Source of the DNA: Clostridia bacterium
GTDB lineage: Bacteria; Bacillota; Clostridia; Acetivibrionales; JAFADI01
Direction: 5' to 3'
Assembly (NCBI GenBank): GCA_026417615.1
Contig: JAOACY010000099.1
Location: 1 to 43,174, forward strand
Length of the DNA: 43,174 bases
The notes below the pieces were generated by a model. It did no database searches. It worked only from the letters and a program-made list of their open reading frames with translations, and had not been told where the DNA came from. Both the position numbers and the translations under genes were made by a program. This document shows positions 1-8,442 of this stretch, piece by piece. Numbering within the stretch: the first letter of the stretch is position 1; each line of letters begins with the position of its first letter.

Positions 1-453
1 CTGGTCGTCCTTCTTGTGTTCAATGTATTTGCCTTCTTGAGCGTCAGCGACATAGTGCTGTCCTTTGTCAGAAAAGGCGCAGGAAGCCTTGAGTTCTACC
101 CGCTGTTCATGGGCCTGTATCTTCTTGGCATTATAACATCACTGCTGGTTGTGCAGGTAAAAAGCTTCGTCATTGCGGATATAAACGTAATAACAAGCCT
201 TGTGTTCCTGATATTTGCATTCTTCTATATAATATACGGCTTTAATAAGCATTACTCCAACATGAGAAGGCTGGGCCTCGGGTTGTCCATATTCTCTACG
301 GCAAAGCTATTTATATTTGACCTTAGGTTCCTTGATGCAGTAGGCAGAATCATATCTTATTTCGCCTTCGGTCTTGTGCTCATAGGCATATCCCTTGTAT
401 ACCAGAGGTTTAAGAAGTCAATGGAGGGCTTGGGAAAGGAAACGCAAGTTTAA
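1..453 (+). CDS. DUF2339 family membrane protein, C-terminal fragment (5' partial)
   Basis: The frame is open from the first base and stops at 451-453, so only the last 150 residues of a larger protein are present. The fragment is very hydrophobic, with about four membrane segments. It ends in the pattern LGLGLSIFSTAKLFIFDL...GRIISYFAFGLVLIGISLVYQRF, which resembles the conserved end of DUF2339 multi-spanning proteins (an ordered hydrophobic run followed by YQRF and a basic tail). The function of DUF2339 is not known to me. The next gene begins 25 bases later in the same direction and resembles DUF3999, a family often found beside DUF2339, which supports the assignment. The start lies outside the window. 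Confidence 0.7.
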   Translation: MVVLLVFNVFAFLSVSDIVLSFVRKGAGSLEFYPLFMGLYLLGIITSLLVVQVKSFVIADINVITSLVFLIFAFFYIIYGFNKHYSNMRRLGLGLSIFSTAKLFIFDLRFLDAVGRIISYFAFGLVLIGISLVYQRFKKSMEGLGKETQV

Positions 454-478
454 TGAAAATAAGAGGTCTGAAGCTGTT

Positions 479-1753
479 ATGAAGAAATTGATACTTAAAA
501 TTTTTATATTCTGTATTGCAATTGCAAATATGCACGCCGTCTGTGCCGAGGGCGTGCATATGGAGAAATGGAAATGCACAAAGGACATAAATATATCCGG
601 AAGCAGCAAATACAAGGCCTTTTATCTGGACGAGGAAGTTTACAGACACGCAATGTCTGATCTGTCAGACCTCAGGATTGTGGATGCTGAAGGCAAAACC
701 GTCTCCTACTACCTGCACGGTGCAGCAAGCCTCGAAAACCAGAGCAGGATAATCTATGCGTCTGAGCTTGAAGACAAATTCGGAGTAAAAGATTTAAAGC
801 TGGAAAAGAACGACACATATATTGACTACAGGCTGATTCCTCTTAAGGAAGGAGCGGACTTCAAGGTAAACAGGCTAAGATTCCTTGAGCTTCCTTCAGA
901 CAACTTCTATAAGAACGTTGAAGTCTATGGCAGCGCCGACGGAGTGGATTGGACCCTTGCGGCATCAGACAGCCTGTACAGGGTTGACGGGAAAACCAAA
1001 GCGACCGTCTCCTTTGGTGATGTGAAAAAATTCAGGTTCTACAGGGTCAGAATCCTTCAGAATCTTGAAATGCTTCAGCTTGGAAGAATGGAAGCTGTAT
1101 ATGATTTTTCGCAGAAGGTTCAAAAGAGCTTTGTAAAAAGCGCAGAGTTAAAAAACAGTATTGAAAATAAGGATAAGAAAACTTTTATAACCATTGTTAA
1201 TGACGACAGACTTAAAATTAAAGCCATTAGGCTCGACGTTTCTGGAAATTTCAGCAGAAGCTATGAAATAAGGAGCTTGAAAGAAAATAATTTCGTCAAC
1301 ACAGGGGTATCGGGAGAAATCTACAGCATAAACTTCAAAGATTTTAAAGTAACCAAATTAGAAGCAGACCTTTCCAACAGTCCAATAAGCTCCGAAAGGC
1401 TGCAGCTTGTTATTGACAACAAGGATGACCGCCCGCTGGATATTAGCAAGGCAAGTGTTGATTATTATATAGACAAGGTTGTTTTCGAGGATTCGGGGAA
1501 GCAAGGCTACAAGCTTCTCTTTGGCAATCCTTACGCTGCCCGTCCTTCATACGACATTGAGAAGTACAGTGTCTATATCGAAAACGAGGGACAGGATTTA
1601 TGCAGCCTTGGTGGTGCCGTCATTGCAAAGGAAGAGGCAAAGGCCTATAAAAATGTTGATTATAAGCCAATGCTCAATGTCATTATTGGAGCAGTTTCCA
1701 TCGGCCTTATCCTTCTTGCGGCGTGGAAGCTTGCAGGCAAAAAAACAGATTAG
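479..1753 (+). CDS. DUF3999-like exported, membrane-anchored protein
   Basis: 424 residues. I chose the ATG at 479 because it follows AAGAGGT at 461-467 and opens directly into a signal peptide: KKLILK, a hydrophobic run, then a likely cleavage after VCA near residue 23. The frame is open further upstream to 395, but that would overlap the previous gene and bury the signal. The N-terminal half has the DUF3999-like pattern of YLDEEVYRHAMSDLSDLRIVDAEGKTVSYYL, and near the C-terminus there is LLFGNPYAARPSYD. The protein ends with one membrane helix (about 400-418) and a short basic tail, so most of it should face outward as beta-rich domains. It probably works with the DUF2339 protein upstream; the task is unknown. 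It converges on jetD with a 4-base overlap. Confidence 0.65.
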   Translation: MKKLILKIFIFCIAIANMHAVCAEGVHMEKWKCTKDINISGSSKYKAFYLDEEVYRHAMSDLSDLRIVDAEGKTVSYYLHGAASLENQSRIIYASELEDKFGVKDLKLEKNDTYIDYRLIPLKEGADFKVNRLRFLELPSDNFYKNVEVYGSADGVDWTLAASDSLYRVDGKTKATVSFGDVKKFRFYRVRILQNLEMLQLGRMEAVYDFSQKVQKSFVKSAELKNSIENKDKKTFITIVNDDRLKIKAIRLDVSGNFSRSYEIRSLKENNFVNTGVSGEIYSINFKDFKVTKLEADLSNSPISSERLQLVIDNKDDRPLDISKASVDYYIDKVVFEDSGKQGYKLLFGNPYAARPSYDIEKYSVYIENEGQDLCSLGGAVIAKEEAKAYKNVDYKPMLNVIIGAVSIGLILLAAWKLAGKKTD

Positions 1754-3063
1754 CATTTATTTTTGTCCAAAACATCCCCAAGCAGCCTGTCAAGAATAGT
1801 TTCCTGGTAGCCGCACAAGCCTGTCCTCCTAATCTCCCGAACCAAAAGCTCCAGTTCCGGAGAAACCACTTTATCAAGCTGCTTGAGCCGTGATGGCACT
1901 ATAGCGCAATCTGAAACAGAGGCGAGGTAATCATCCAAGGAGTACCTCCAGAACTTAAGAGCAGCTCCAAACCTCTGCTTAAGTCTTTCAGCAATCAGCA
2001 CCCCCTCAGGGTCAAAGTCTCCGGAATACCATATTTCCGAACCTGATGAGGCAAGCATGTCCAGCATTACCAGTCCGGCAAGGCTTACCTGTCCATATGT
2101 GCAGACAATTGACACAGGGTCGGCAGTACTCCTTGCGCAGGATGCATCAAGGATAGAGCTGAAGACCGATGGATTCTCTACCACAAAAACCCGTCCGTCT
2201 ATGCTTTCCATTCTCGAAAGTCTGCTCAGATTCAGCAGTGTTGCCTGCAAGGGCTCGCCGTTTTCAAAGAAATCCTTCCAGGCCGGGTGTACAGCACCAT
2301 TACCCAAATAAGCATTGATGCCGTAGCAAAGCACCCAGTTTGAAACCTCGTCAATCAGTATTCCGGCACTATAAAGCAGCTCTGCACGTTCGGACGCCTT
2401 TTGTGGCTTTTCCGCCCCCATCGTATATGCCAATCCATACATAAAAAGCTGTCCGCAGGAAGTGCTTTCATCCAGTATATGCGGGTCTGCAGCTATTGAA
2501 GCGGCAAATACCGGCATACGAAGCTTAAGATTATTTCTAACAGGAAGGCTGTTGAGGGATTTGCACACAATATCAATTTCTCTTCCTATGCTCTCTGGGT
2601 CGGCTGCATATCTTTGTATAATCGTCTTGTAACCATAATCTTTTTGGGATATGGCCGCATTAAGCCATAAGCCTCCCGGCGTACCCCTGAATTTGTCAAT
2701 AAAGGCATTGAAAAAACGGTTCCGTTTTTCTTGTGAGATTTCTTCTGCTATTGAAAAAGGTATAAGCTCCTCTTTAAAATATTCCTTCAGGACATCTTCA
2801 ACAAGCACTCCTTTGAACCTTGTAAGCCCCAGAGCTTTTTGGAAATCCGAAAGCTTTATGGAGGCACTGCTGTTTTTAGAATAATCCTTTCTCAAAAAGC
2901 CGGAAAGAGCATCCCTTTCCTCCCTGCTAAGCTTTTGAAGCACAACAGTTCCTCCTGCCGTTCCAAGTGACAGGTATTTTTTGCGCATACCTTCCAAAAT
3001 ACGCTTAAAGCCCGCATTAGTCTTAAAGTAATTTACACACTCTGAAAGCAGCTTATCCCCCAT
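1750..3063 (-). CDS. jetD: Wadjet type II nuclease subunit JetD (TIGR02679, DUF3323/DUF2399)
   Basis: About 437 residues and last gene of the jet operon. The C-terminal third carries a Toprim-type core like that of topoisomerase VI subunit A: WYSGDFDPEGVLIAERL around residues 345-361, with the acidic residues of GDFDPEG as likely metal ligands. It closes with a conserved GYQE near residue 420. The N-terminal part fits the DUF3323 region of TIGR02679. In characterised Wadjet systems JetD is the nuclease that cuts plasmid DNA once the JetABC motor has stalled around a small circle. I prefer ATG 3063, preceded by GGGTG; a GTG at 3072 overlaps the jetC stop by four bases and is also possible, and either way the two genes are translationally linked. 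The stop codon overlaps the end of the convergent DUF3999-like gene. Confidence 0.88.
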   Translation of the reverse strand: MGDKLLSECVNYFKTNAGFKRILEGMRKKYLSLGTAGGTVVLQKLSREERDALSGFLRKDYSKNSSASIKLSDFQKALGLTRFKGVLVEDVLKEYFKEELIPFSIAEEISQEKRNRFFNAFIDKFRGTPGGLWLNAAISQKDYGYKTIIQRYAADPESIGREIDIVCKSLNSLPVRNNLKLRMPVFAASIAADPHILDESTSCGQLFMYGLAYTMGAEKPQKASERAELLYSAGILIDEVSNWVLCYGINAYLGNGAVHPAWKDFFENGEPLQATLLNLSRLSRMESIDGRVFVVENPSVFSSILDASCARSTADPVSIVCTYGQVSLAGLVMLDMLASSGSEIWYSGDFDPEGVLIAERLKQRFGAALKFWRYSLDDYLASVSDCAIVPSRLKQLDKVVSPELELLVREIRRTGLCGYQETILDRLLGDVLDKNKC

Positions 3064-3068
3064 ATTTT

Positions 3069-6000
3069 TCACCCTGCCAACTGCCGGATTTGTCCATTCC
3101 AGTTGTACCTTATTGTCGTCACGAAATCTGCGTTATTGGGGCGTATAAGCTCATATATGGACAGTGCCGGAACGGTTGCGTAATCGCCCCAAAGCACCTG
3201 TGAATTAATAACATAGTCCAGCTTAAGCTCCTCAACCAGCCTGAACATATCGGCAATATTATTGTCGTCAACTCCCGCAAAAGCTTCATCAAGAGAAATA
3301 ACCCTTGGGCAGTCCTTCCTTGGAGCCGCGTCGAACCTGGCATAAACAGAGGAAAAAAGCGGAACATACATTGCCATCGCCTTTTCGCCGCCGCTGAATT
3401 TGAAGAAAGCATTGTCTGTGAGCTCCTTCCTTGTCTCTCCCGTCTTTTTATAGAAAAGCTGGAATTCAAACCACTTCCTGTAGTCCAGTATATCCTTCAT
3501 TATGGTGTGGAAGGACTGAGCTCTTCCCATATCCTCCATGCTTTTTCGAGCCTGGGCAATTTTTGACCTGAAATGCGAGGTAAGCCTGGTCATGTCCTCC
3601 TCCGTCAAAAGAACCGCATCCGACTGCAGCAGCCCGACCAGCTCCCTTGTGTCCAGCTGTTCTTCGGTTTCGGCAGGCTTCTTCTTCCACATCAGGCTGA
3701 ATGACAAACCGCTGGAGGTATTCATGGATTCCATAAGAGAATTTATTTTATTAACCCACTGCTCACTGTGATATATCTTTGCCCTGATTTTTTTGCCCAC
3801 AGTATTGGCCAGTATATCCTCAAAGAGCTGACGGTCGCTTTCCTTAAGGAGCTTTTCGTTTTCCTCGATTGACTGCTGTATGAAATCGGACATGGTGTAA
3901 AAGTCGACATCCCGTCCCTGCACCTTTGCCATAAGCTCCAGTCTTTTTCTCATAGCCATAAGCCTGGTGACCGCTTCATCCTCATCCTGCTTAAAGCCTT
4001 CAAAAGCTGTATCAATCCTGAGGTTATACTCCACAAGGTACTGCATATTTTCACGGTATTTATCATGAAGGCCGCTTGTATACTCATCCCTCATGCGTAC
4101 GTTTTTGTCCTCACTCTTCAGCTCGGCAACCGCCTTCTTTGCTGCTGCCAATAAATCATACTGCTCTGAGGCCTTTATAACATAACCAAGATTGTATTCA
4201 AGCCTGAAGCTCTCCTTTGCGACTTCAACTAGTTTTTCAAATGCTTCTGTCTGCTTTAATATGTTTTCAAGATTTTTCACAGCTTCTTCATAAAGATTCT
4301 TGTTTTTCTGAGACCTTCTTATCGCAGCTTCAAGCTTTTGCGGCAATTGGGCCAGTTCCTTTATGCAGCTCTCCACCTCCGCTTTTATAGACTCATAATC
4401 AGTTTGCAGCAGCACTTGCTCAAGGTTCTGCTTTTTCATAGTCATCGCTTCCATTTCGCGCTTTATTCCATGCAAATCCTTCCACAAAGCGTCAATGTCC
4501 TGTGAAATATCTTCCCGCTGCTCTCCAAGCGCCAGTATGCTTTGGGCTGTTGCGAGAAGTCTTTCATGCAGAGTCTCCAAGCCTGACAGCTTGTCCCGGT
4601 ACAAGCCTGAATTTCTTTCGGCTTCTTCATAGTCCTTCAGGGTTACGGGTATTTGCATTCCGTGAACCATCTCCCTCACCTTGTCCCTCAGCAGCTTCAG
4701 TTCTCCGTATGCCTTATCCGCAGCGGACTGCCTTCTTATCACTTCATTTTCCCTTGCCTCAAGTGTTTTTTTCGCCCCATCCAGTGTGCTGAAGGCCGTC
4801 TCAAGATCCATACGCCCTGGAAATGCCGCAAACTCACCTTCAAGCAGCCTCATTTCCTGCTTTGTTCCGCTGATTAAAGAATCCTGCTCCTCAATCAAAA
4901 GCTTAAGCTGCCGGATTTCCTCCTCCAAGGCATCCATTATTTGCTGCCTGTATCGTTTTCTGGCCTCAAGCCCAAGAAACCTCGGAGCACTTACACTGGT
5001 GGTTCTTCCTTGCAAAAGGCCTATGCTGTACTCGCCTTTTTCAGTAACATAAGTTCCGCCGCTTTTGTCATCCACAAGAATGCTTTTGAGCACATTGTCA
5101 ATGTCCTCAAAGGTTATGCCGCTGTCCCTGGGTACCACAGGCTCAAGGAAAAGGGAAAGCTCCTGCTTGAAGAACTGCGGGTTTGGGCGGATATAACGGT
5201 CCCCTTCCTCCTCAGCCATATCAGGGAGATTATCCAAGTGCTTCCGGGGAATAATAAGGGCATCCAGAAGCCCCATATCGTAAAGGGCCTCTTCCAGCTT
5301 TCCCCTCATTTCCGGAGAGGTATCCTGCTTAAAATCCACAGCTTTATAAAAAGGTATAAAGGGTATGCCTGCAGCCTCAAGCTTCCTGCGTCTCAATTCC
5401 GCCTTTTCCGCTCGCTGAGGCTCCGGCTCCTTCTTGTCCCGCCAGCTTTCCAGTTCCTGCTGCTTCTGCTTTCTCAAAGCCTCATGCTCCTTCCTTATTC
5501 CCTCATGCTCGCTGATTCTTTTGTTCAGAAGACCTTCGCATTTCACAAAATGCCTGCGCACCTTCTCCTTTATATCATCATAGCTGCCTTCGGTTCCATA
5601 GGAATTAACCGCTCGGACAACCTCCGGCATCTCTTCATGGGGTATCTTAAGATAGGTATTCCCTTTTTCCCAAGTAAATACCTTTTCCGTGAACTCCTCC
5701 TTTGTCTCATCGAAAAGGTTTTCTGACTTTTCAAGCTCCCTTGCGGCAATATCCCTGTCCCTTCTGGCATGCTCAAGTTCCTGCAGGAGCATGTCATAGG
5801 CCCTTTCAGCATGCTGCTGCTCCCCGAGTGCTTTTCTGGCATTTGATATTTTGCCTCTGTACCTGTCGGTCTCAGCCTTGAAAAGCTTGAAATCGTATGG
5901 CTTGAGCAAGTCACTCTTCATCTCGTCCGCGGCAAACTGATGCTCATCGAAATAAAAGTCCTCAGCCAACTCACCCATTTCTTCAATAAGACCCGTTATT

Positions 6001-7163
6001 TCCGACTCCTGACTCTCCTTTCTTCCTTCTTCCTCACGAAGCTTTATATCCAGTGATTTTAGACGCTCCTTCTTACCTCCTAAAGCTGCTTCCTTTTCCT
6101 GCTTTCTGCCTTCAAGCTCCCCCAGACCTGCTTCAAGCCTTACAATCTCCTGCTTGGCTTTAAAGCCGTCATGCTGCTCCAGCTGCCCCTTCCTGTGCTC
6201 CAGGCTTTCACGCTGTTGAATCAGGCTTTCACGCTCCTCCTCCGCCTCTTTGTGCTGCTGCTGATAAAGCAGGCCTTCTTCCTCTAAACGCCTAGCCTCT
6301 TTTTTTGCATTTTCCAGCCTTTCCCAAGCGTTGAGGTACTCTCTGGCCTTTTCAAGGAGAATGAAGCGGTTATACTTGTCATACTCAACCCTAAGCCTGT
6401 CAGCCGCTTTTTTGCTTTCCTTGAGCATTTCCAGCTGATCCCTTATCTTATCCATGTTTTCAATAGCCTCGGAAAGAGGCCTCAGGTCATCGTCAGATAA
6501 AGGCTGAAGTGAGTTGTTCATGATTTCATATATTACAGTAGGCCTAAATTCCTTTGAGAGCTTCGGAGTCCTGATCTGTACAAGCAGCTTGATCAGCTCG
6601 TCATATTCCTCAAGATCCTCATAGCCGAAAAGATGCTTGTTTACCATGGCCATGTATTCCCGCTGGCTTTCATGCACTTCTCCACCCTCGCCTATGCGGT
6701 AGCGCAGCTCAAGCTTGCTTAAAGGGATTTTATCACCGATATCCTTATACAGCATCAGCTCTGAACCAACCCTCCTGCCATCGGTAACGCAAAAGCCCCA
6801 GAATTCCACCGGACGTCCTCTTTTTGCCTTGAGACCCATGCCAATTGTAAGATATATTCCCGACTCAGGCTTTACAAACTCCATGTATAAGTAGCCCGTG
6901 TTCTCCTCCTTATCCTTCTCATCTTCGCCCAAAAGATAATTTTCAAGCTTCCTGGCCCTTGAGCCGAATGGGTCAAGCCTCTCCGGGCTTTTATTCCCAT
7001 CAAACAGCAAAGGTATAAAGCTCTGCATGGTAACAGACTTGCCTGAGCCATTTGAGCCCCTCAGCAAAAGCTTTCCGTCATTGAACAAGAATTCCTGCTC
7101 GTCATAATACCAGAAATTTATAAGGCCTATTCGGGTAATTGTCCATCTGTTTTTACTGCTCAT
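3069..7163 (-). CDS. jetC: Wadjet type II SMC-like ATPase JetC (TIGR02680)
   Basis: 1364 residues with the split ABC-ATPase layout of SMC/MukB proteins. The Walker A motif GSNGSGKS is at 36-43. Long charged coiled-coil segments run through about 270-480 and 750-1060. The C-terminal half of the head has the signature FSGGEKAM at about 1256 and the Walker B ISLDEAFAGVD at about 1289. The region between the coils (roughly 600-700) would be the hinge. This arrangement and length match TIGR02680, the motor of type II Wadjet; related JetC proteins use ATP to extrude DNA loops and sense small circular DNA. The start ATG overlaps the jetB stop (ATGA) and is preceded by AAGGAAG. The antisense open frames in this gene are a by-product of its composition. 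Confidence 0.93.
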   Translation of the reverse strand: MSSKNRWTITRIGLINFWYYDEQEFLFNDGKLLLRGSNGSGKSVTMQSFIPLLFDGNKSPERLDPFGSRARKLENYLLGEDEKDKEENTGYLYMEFVKPESGIYLTIGMGLKAKRGRPVEFWGFCVTDGRRVGSELMLYKDIGDKIPLSKLELRYRIGEGGEVHESQREYMAMVNKHLFGYEDLEEYDELIKLLVQIRTPKLSKEFRPTVIYEIMNNSLQPLSDDDLRPLSEAIENMDKIRDQLEMLKESKKAADRLRVEYDKYNRFILLEKAREYLNAWERLENAKKEARRLEEEGLLYQQQHKEAEEERESLIQQRESLEHRKGQLEQHDGFKAKQEIVRLEAGLGELEGRKQEKEAALGGKKERLKSLDIKLREEEGRKESQESEITGLIEEMGELAEDFYFDEHQFAADEMKSDLLKPYDFKLFKAETDRYRGKISNARKALGEQQHAERAYDMLLQELEHARRDRDIAARELEKSENLFDETKEEFTEKVFTWEKGNTYLKIPHEEMPEVVRAVNSYGTEGSYDDIKEKVRRHFVKCEGLLNKRISEHEGIRKEHEALRKQKQQELESWRDKKEPEPQRAEKAELRRRKLEAAGIPFIPFYKAVDFKQDTSPEMRGKLEEALYDMGLLDALIIPRKHLDNLPDMAEEEGDRYIRPNPQFFKQELSLFLEPVVPRDSGITFEDIDNVLKSILVDDKSGGTYVTEKGEYSIGLLQGRTTSVSAPRFLGLEARKRYRQQIMDALEEEIRQLKLLIEEQDSLISGTKQEMRLLEGEFAAFPGRMDLETAFSTLDGAKKTLEARENEVIRRQSAADKAYGELKLLRDKVREMVHGMQIPVTLKDYEEAERNSGLYRDKLSGLETLHERLLATAQSILALGEQREDISQDIDALWKDLHGIKREMEAMTMKKQNLEQVLLQTDYESIKAEVESCIKELAQLPQKLEAAIRRSQKNKNLYEEAVKNLENILKQTEAFEKLVEVAKESFRLEYNLGYVIKASEQYDLLAAAKKAVAELKSEDKNVRMRDEYTSGLHDKYRENMQYLVEYNLRIDTAFEGFKQDEDEAVTRLMAMRKRLELMAKVQGRDVDFYTMSDFIQQSIEENEKLLKESDRQLFEDILANTVGKKIRAKIYHSEQWVNKINSLMESMNTSSGLSFSLMWKKKPAETEEQLDTRELVGLLQSDAVLLTEEDMTRLTSHFRSKIAQARKSMEDMGRAQSFHTIMKDILDYRKWFEFQLFYKKTGETRKELTDNAFFKFSGGEKAMAMYVPLFSSVYARFDAAPRKDCPRVISLDEAFAGVDDNNIADMFRLVEELKLDYVINSQVLWGDYATVPALSIYELIRPNNADFVTTIRYNWNGQIRQLAG

Positions 7164-8308
7164 AAGCTTTCTTCCTTTCTATCTCCAAAGCCTTCAGGGT
7201 AACTGCCTGTAACCTTGCCGCACATGGGCAGTATGTGTATTTCCCTGCCCCCGTTTACAGTCTCAAGCATACCGAAGCCTTCCATATACTCAATTACCGA
7301 GCCGCAAAGGGCTGTCAGGGTCATTTCCCTGTACTCCTTGCTCCAGCCGTGAAAGAAGGTGTTCCTGCATTTCTCTATCATACTCTCAAGCTGGGCTTTT
7401 GAAACAACAACAATATCATCATGCCGCCTTTGCAATTGCCCTGAAGCAACCCTGTCAACAATCTCCTTATTCACCTGCAGCACAATATTGGACATGGTGC
7501 TTCCGTCCGGAAACATATCCTTCCAATGCCTTGTCATATCAAGGACCATAAATGCGCCGTTTTTATGGACATGCAGCACAGTATCGAGCATATCTTCAAA
7601 GTCCTTCTGCAGGAGGTTTCTGTAGTTCTTTATGTAAGCGTAATCCGTATCGTCTTCCCCTTCATTGTACACTGCCGGAGACATGACCAATCTCCTGTAA
7701 ACCCTGTTCCTCCGCACCCTTCCCCTGTCTCTGTCCGCCTCAAGCCATTCGCCTGCTTCAATATCCCTCCAGCTTGAATAACCAAGAATATTTGTAGTAA
7801 AATTCCTGACAAAGTATCTGGACAGTCCGGTGCTTTCATAAAGGACCTCTGCATCTTGAGCATCAATAAACCGGCCTTCGTCTCCATCATCCACCCGAAT
7901 AATGTAGCATTCCGCAGCAAATCGAAGCACTTTTACAAGGCAGCGTCTGTAGCGGAACAATGTCCAGTCAGGCTTTTCGTCTCCCGGCCAGGTTGACTGA
8001 ACATATTCCGTAATCTGCGACAAAACAAACTGTTCTCCCGGCCCCCTGTCCTCCAGGAAGGAAAGCAGGAGACAAAACATGCAATACTCCTCCACGGAGC
8101 CAAAATCACTTATGCCCATCCACGCCTCCGGCCTTCCCGGCAGCTTTTCCAGCTTAATCAGGTACGGATTGATAATAAGCCTGTAACCCAGCTTTTCTTC
8201 AAGGAACTCCTTGAATTTTGGGCTTGCATCCTTTATTGCGTGATAAAGCTCTGTGTTTTTTTCTTTAATTATCCAGAAGTTTTCCAGCAGAACTTCCAAT
8301 TCCTTCAC
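7160..8308 (-). CDS. jetB: Wadjet type II subunit JetB (TIGR02678, DUF2398)
   Basis: About 382 residues. The order relative to JetA, JetC and JetD, the length, and motifs such as LRRYRRCLVKVLRFA-like and RVRRNRVYRRLVMSPAVY fit DUF2398/TIGR02678, the MukE/KITE-like partner of the JetC motor. The C-terminal part (about 300-365) looks like a winged helix. The frame opens with GTG at 8326, but GTG at 8308 has a better spaced GGGAG, so I use 8308. The gene overlaps jetC by four bases, yet is separated from jetA by an unusual structured spacer of about 120 bases. JetB should sit with JetA at the ATPase heads. Confidence 0.85.
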   Translation of the reverse strand: MKELEVLLENFWIIKEKNTELYHAIKDASPKFKEFLEEKLGYRLIINPYLIKLEKLPGRPEAWMGISDFGSVEEYCMFCLLLSFLEDRGPGEQFVLSQITEYVQSTWPGDEKPDWTLFRYRRCLVKVLRFAAECYIIRVDDGDEGRFIDAQDAEVLYESTGLSRYFVRNFTTNILGYSSWRDIEAGEWLEADRDRGRVRRNRVYRRLVMSPAVYNEGEDDTDYAYIKNYRNLLQKDFEDMLDTVLHVHKNGAFMVLDMTRHWKDMFPDGSTMSNIVLQVNKEIVDRVASGQLQRRHDDIVVVSKAQLESMIEKCRNTFFHGWSKEYREMTLTALCGSVIEYMEGFGMLETVNGGREIHILPMCGKVTGSYPEGFGDRKEESL

Positions 8309-8338
8309 TTTTAATACTCCCTTCACTTAGTGAGACTC

Positions 8339-8442
8339 TTTGAGCTTAAGAAATCAATCAAAAAACTATTCGGTGACTTTGTCAAAGCAAAAGGAATACC
8401 TTCTGCTCAAAAGAGGTTTGTCCACATACCTTAAGCTTCAAA
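8339..8442. other. Structured spacer between jetA and jetB with a long inverted repeat
   Basis: The arms TTTGAGCTTAAG (8339-8350) and CTTAAGCTTCAAA (8430-8442) are complementary with a single bulge. They enclose about 80 bases that contain smaller hairpins (CTTTGTCAAAG; AAGGAATACCTT). The right arm includes the jetA stop codon. The interior segment CAAAAGGAATACCT also occurs in repeat copy A (10083-10096) and in part in copy B, so this may be a degenerate relative of that repeat family. All other jet gene junctions overlap, so an inserted or regulatory element here is plausible. The relationship rests on a short core and is an inference. Confidence 0.45.

Noticed and set aside
4941-5726. A 261-codon plus-strand open frame
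   Set aside because: It lies wholly antisense to the coiled-coil coding part of jetC. Its translation has no family features; long antisense frames are common opposite such composition.
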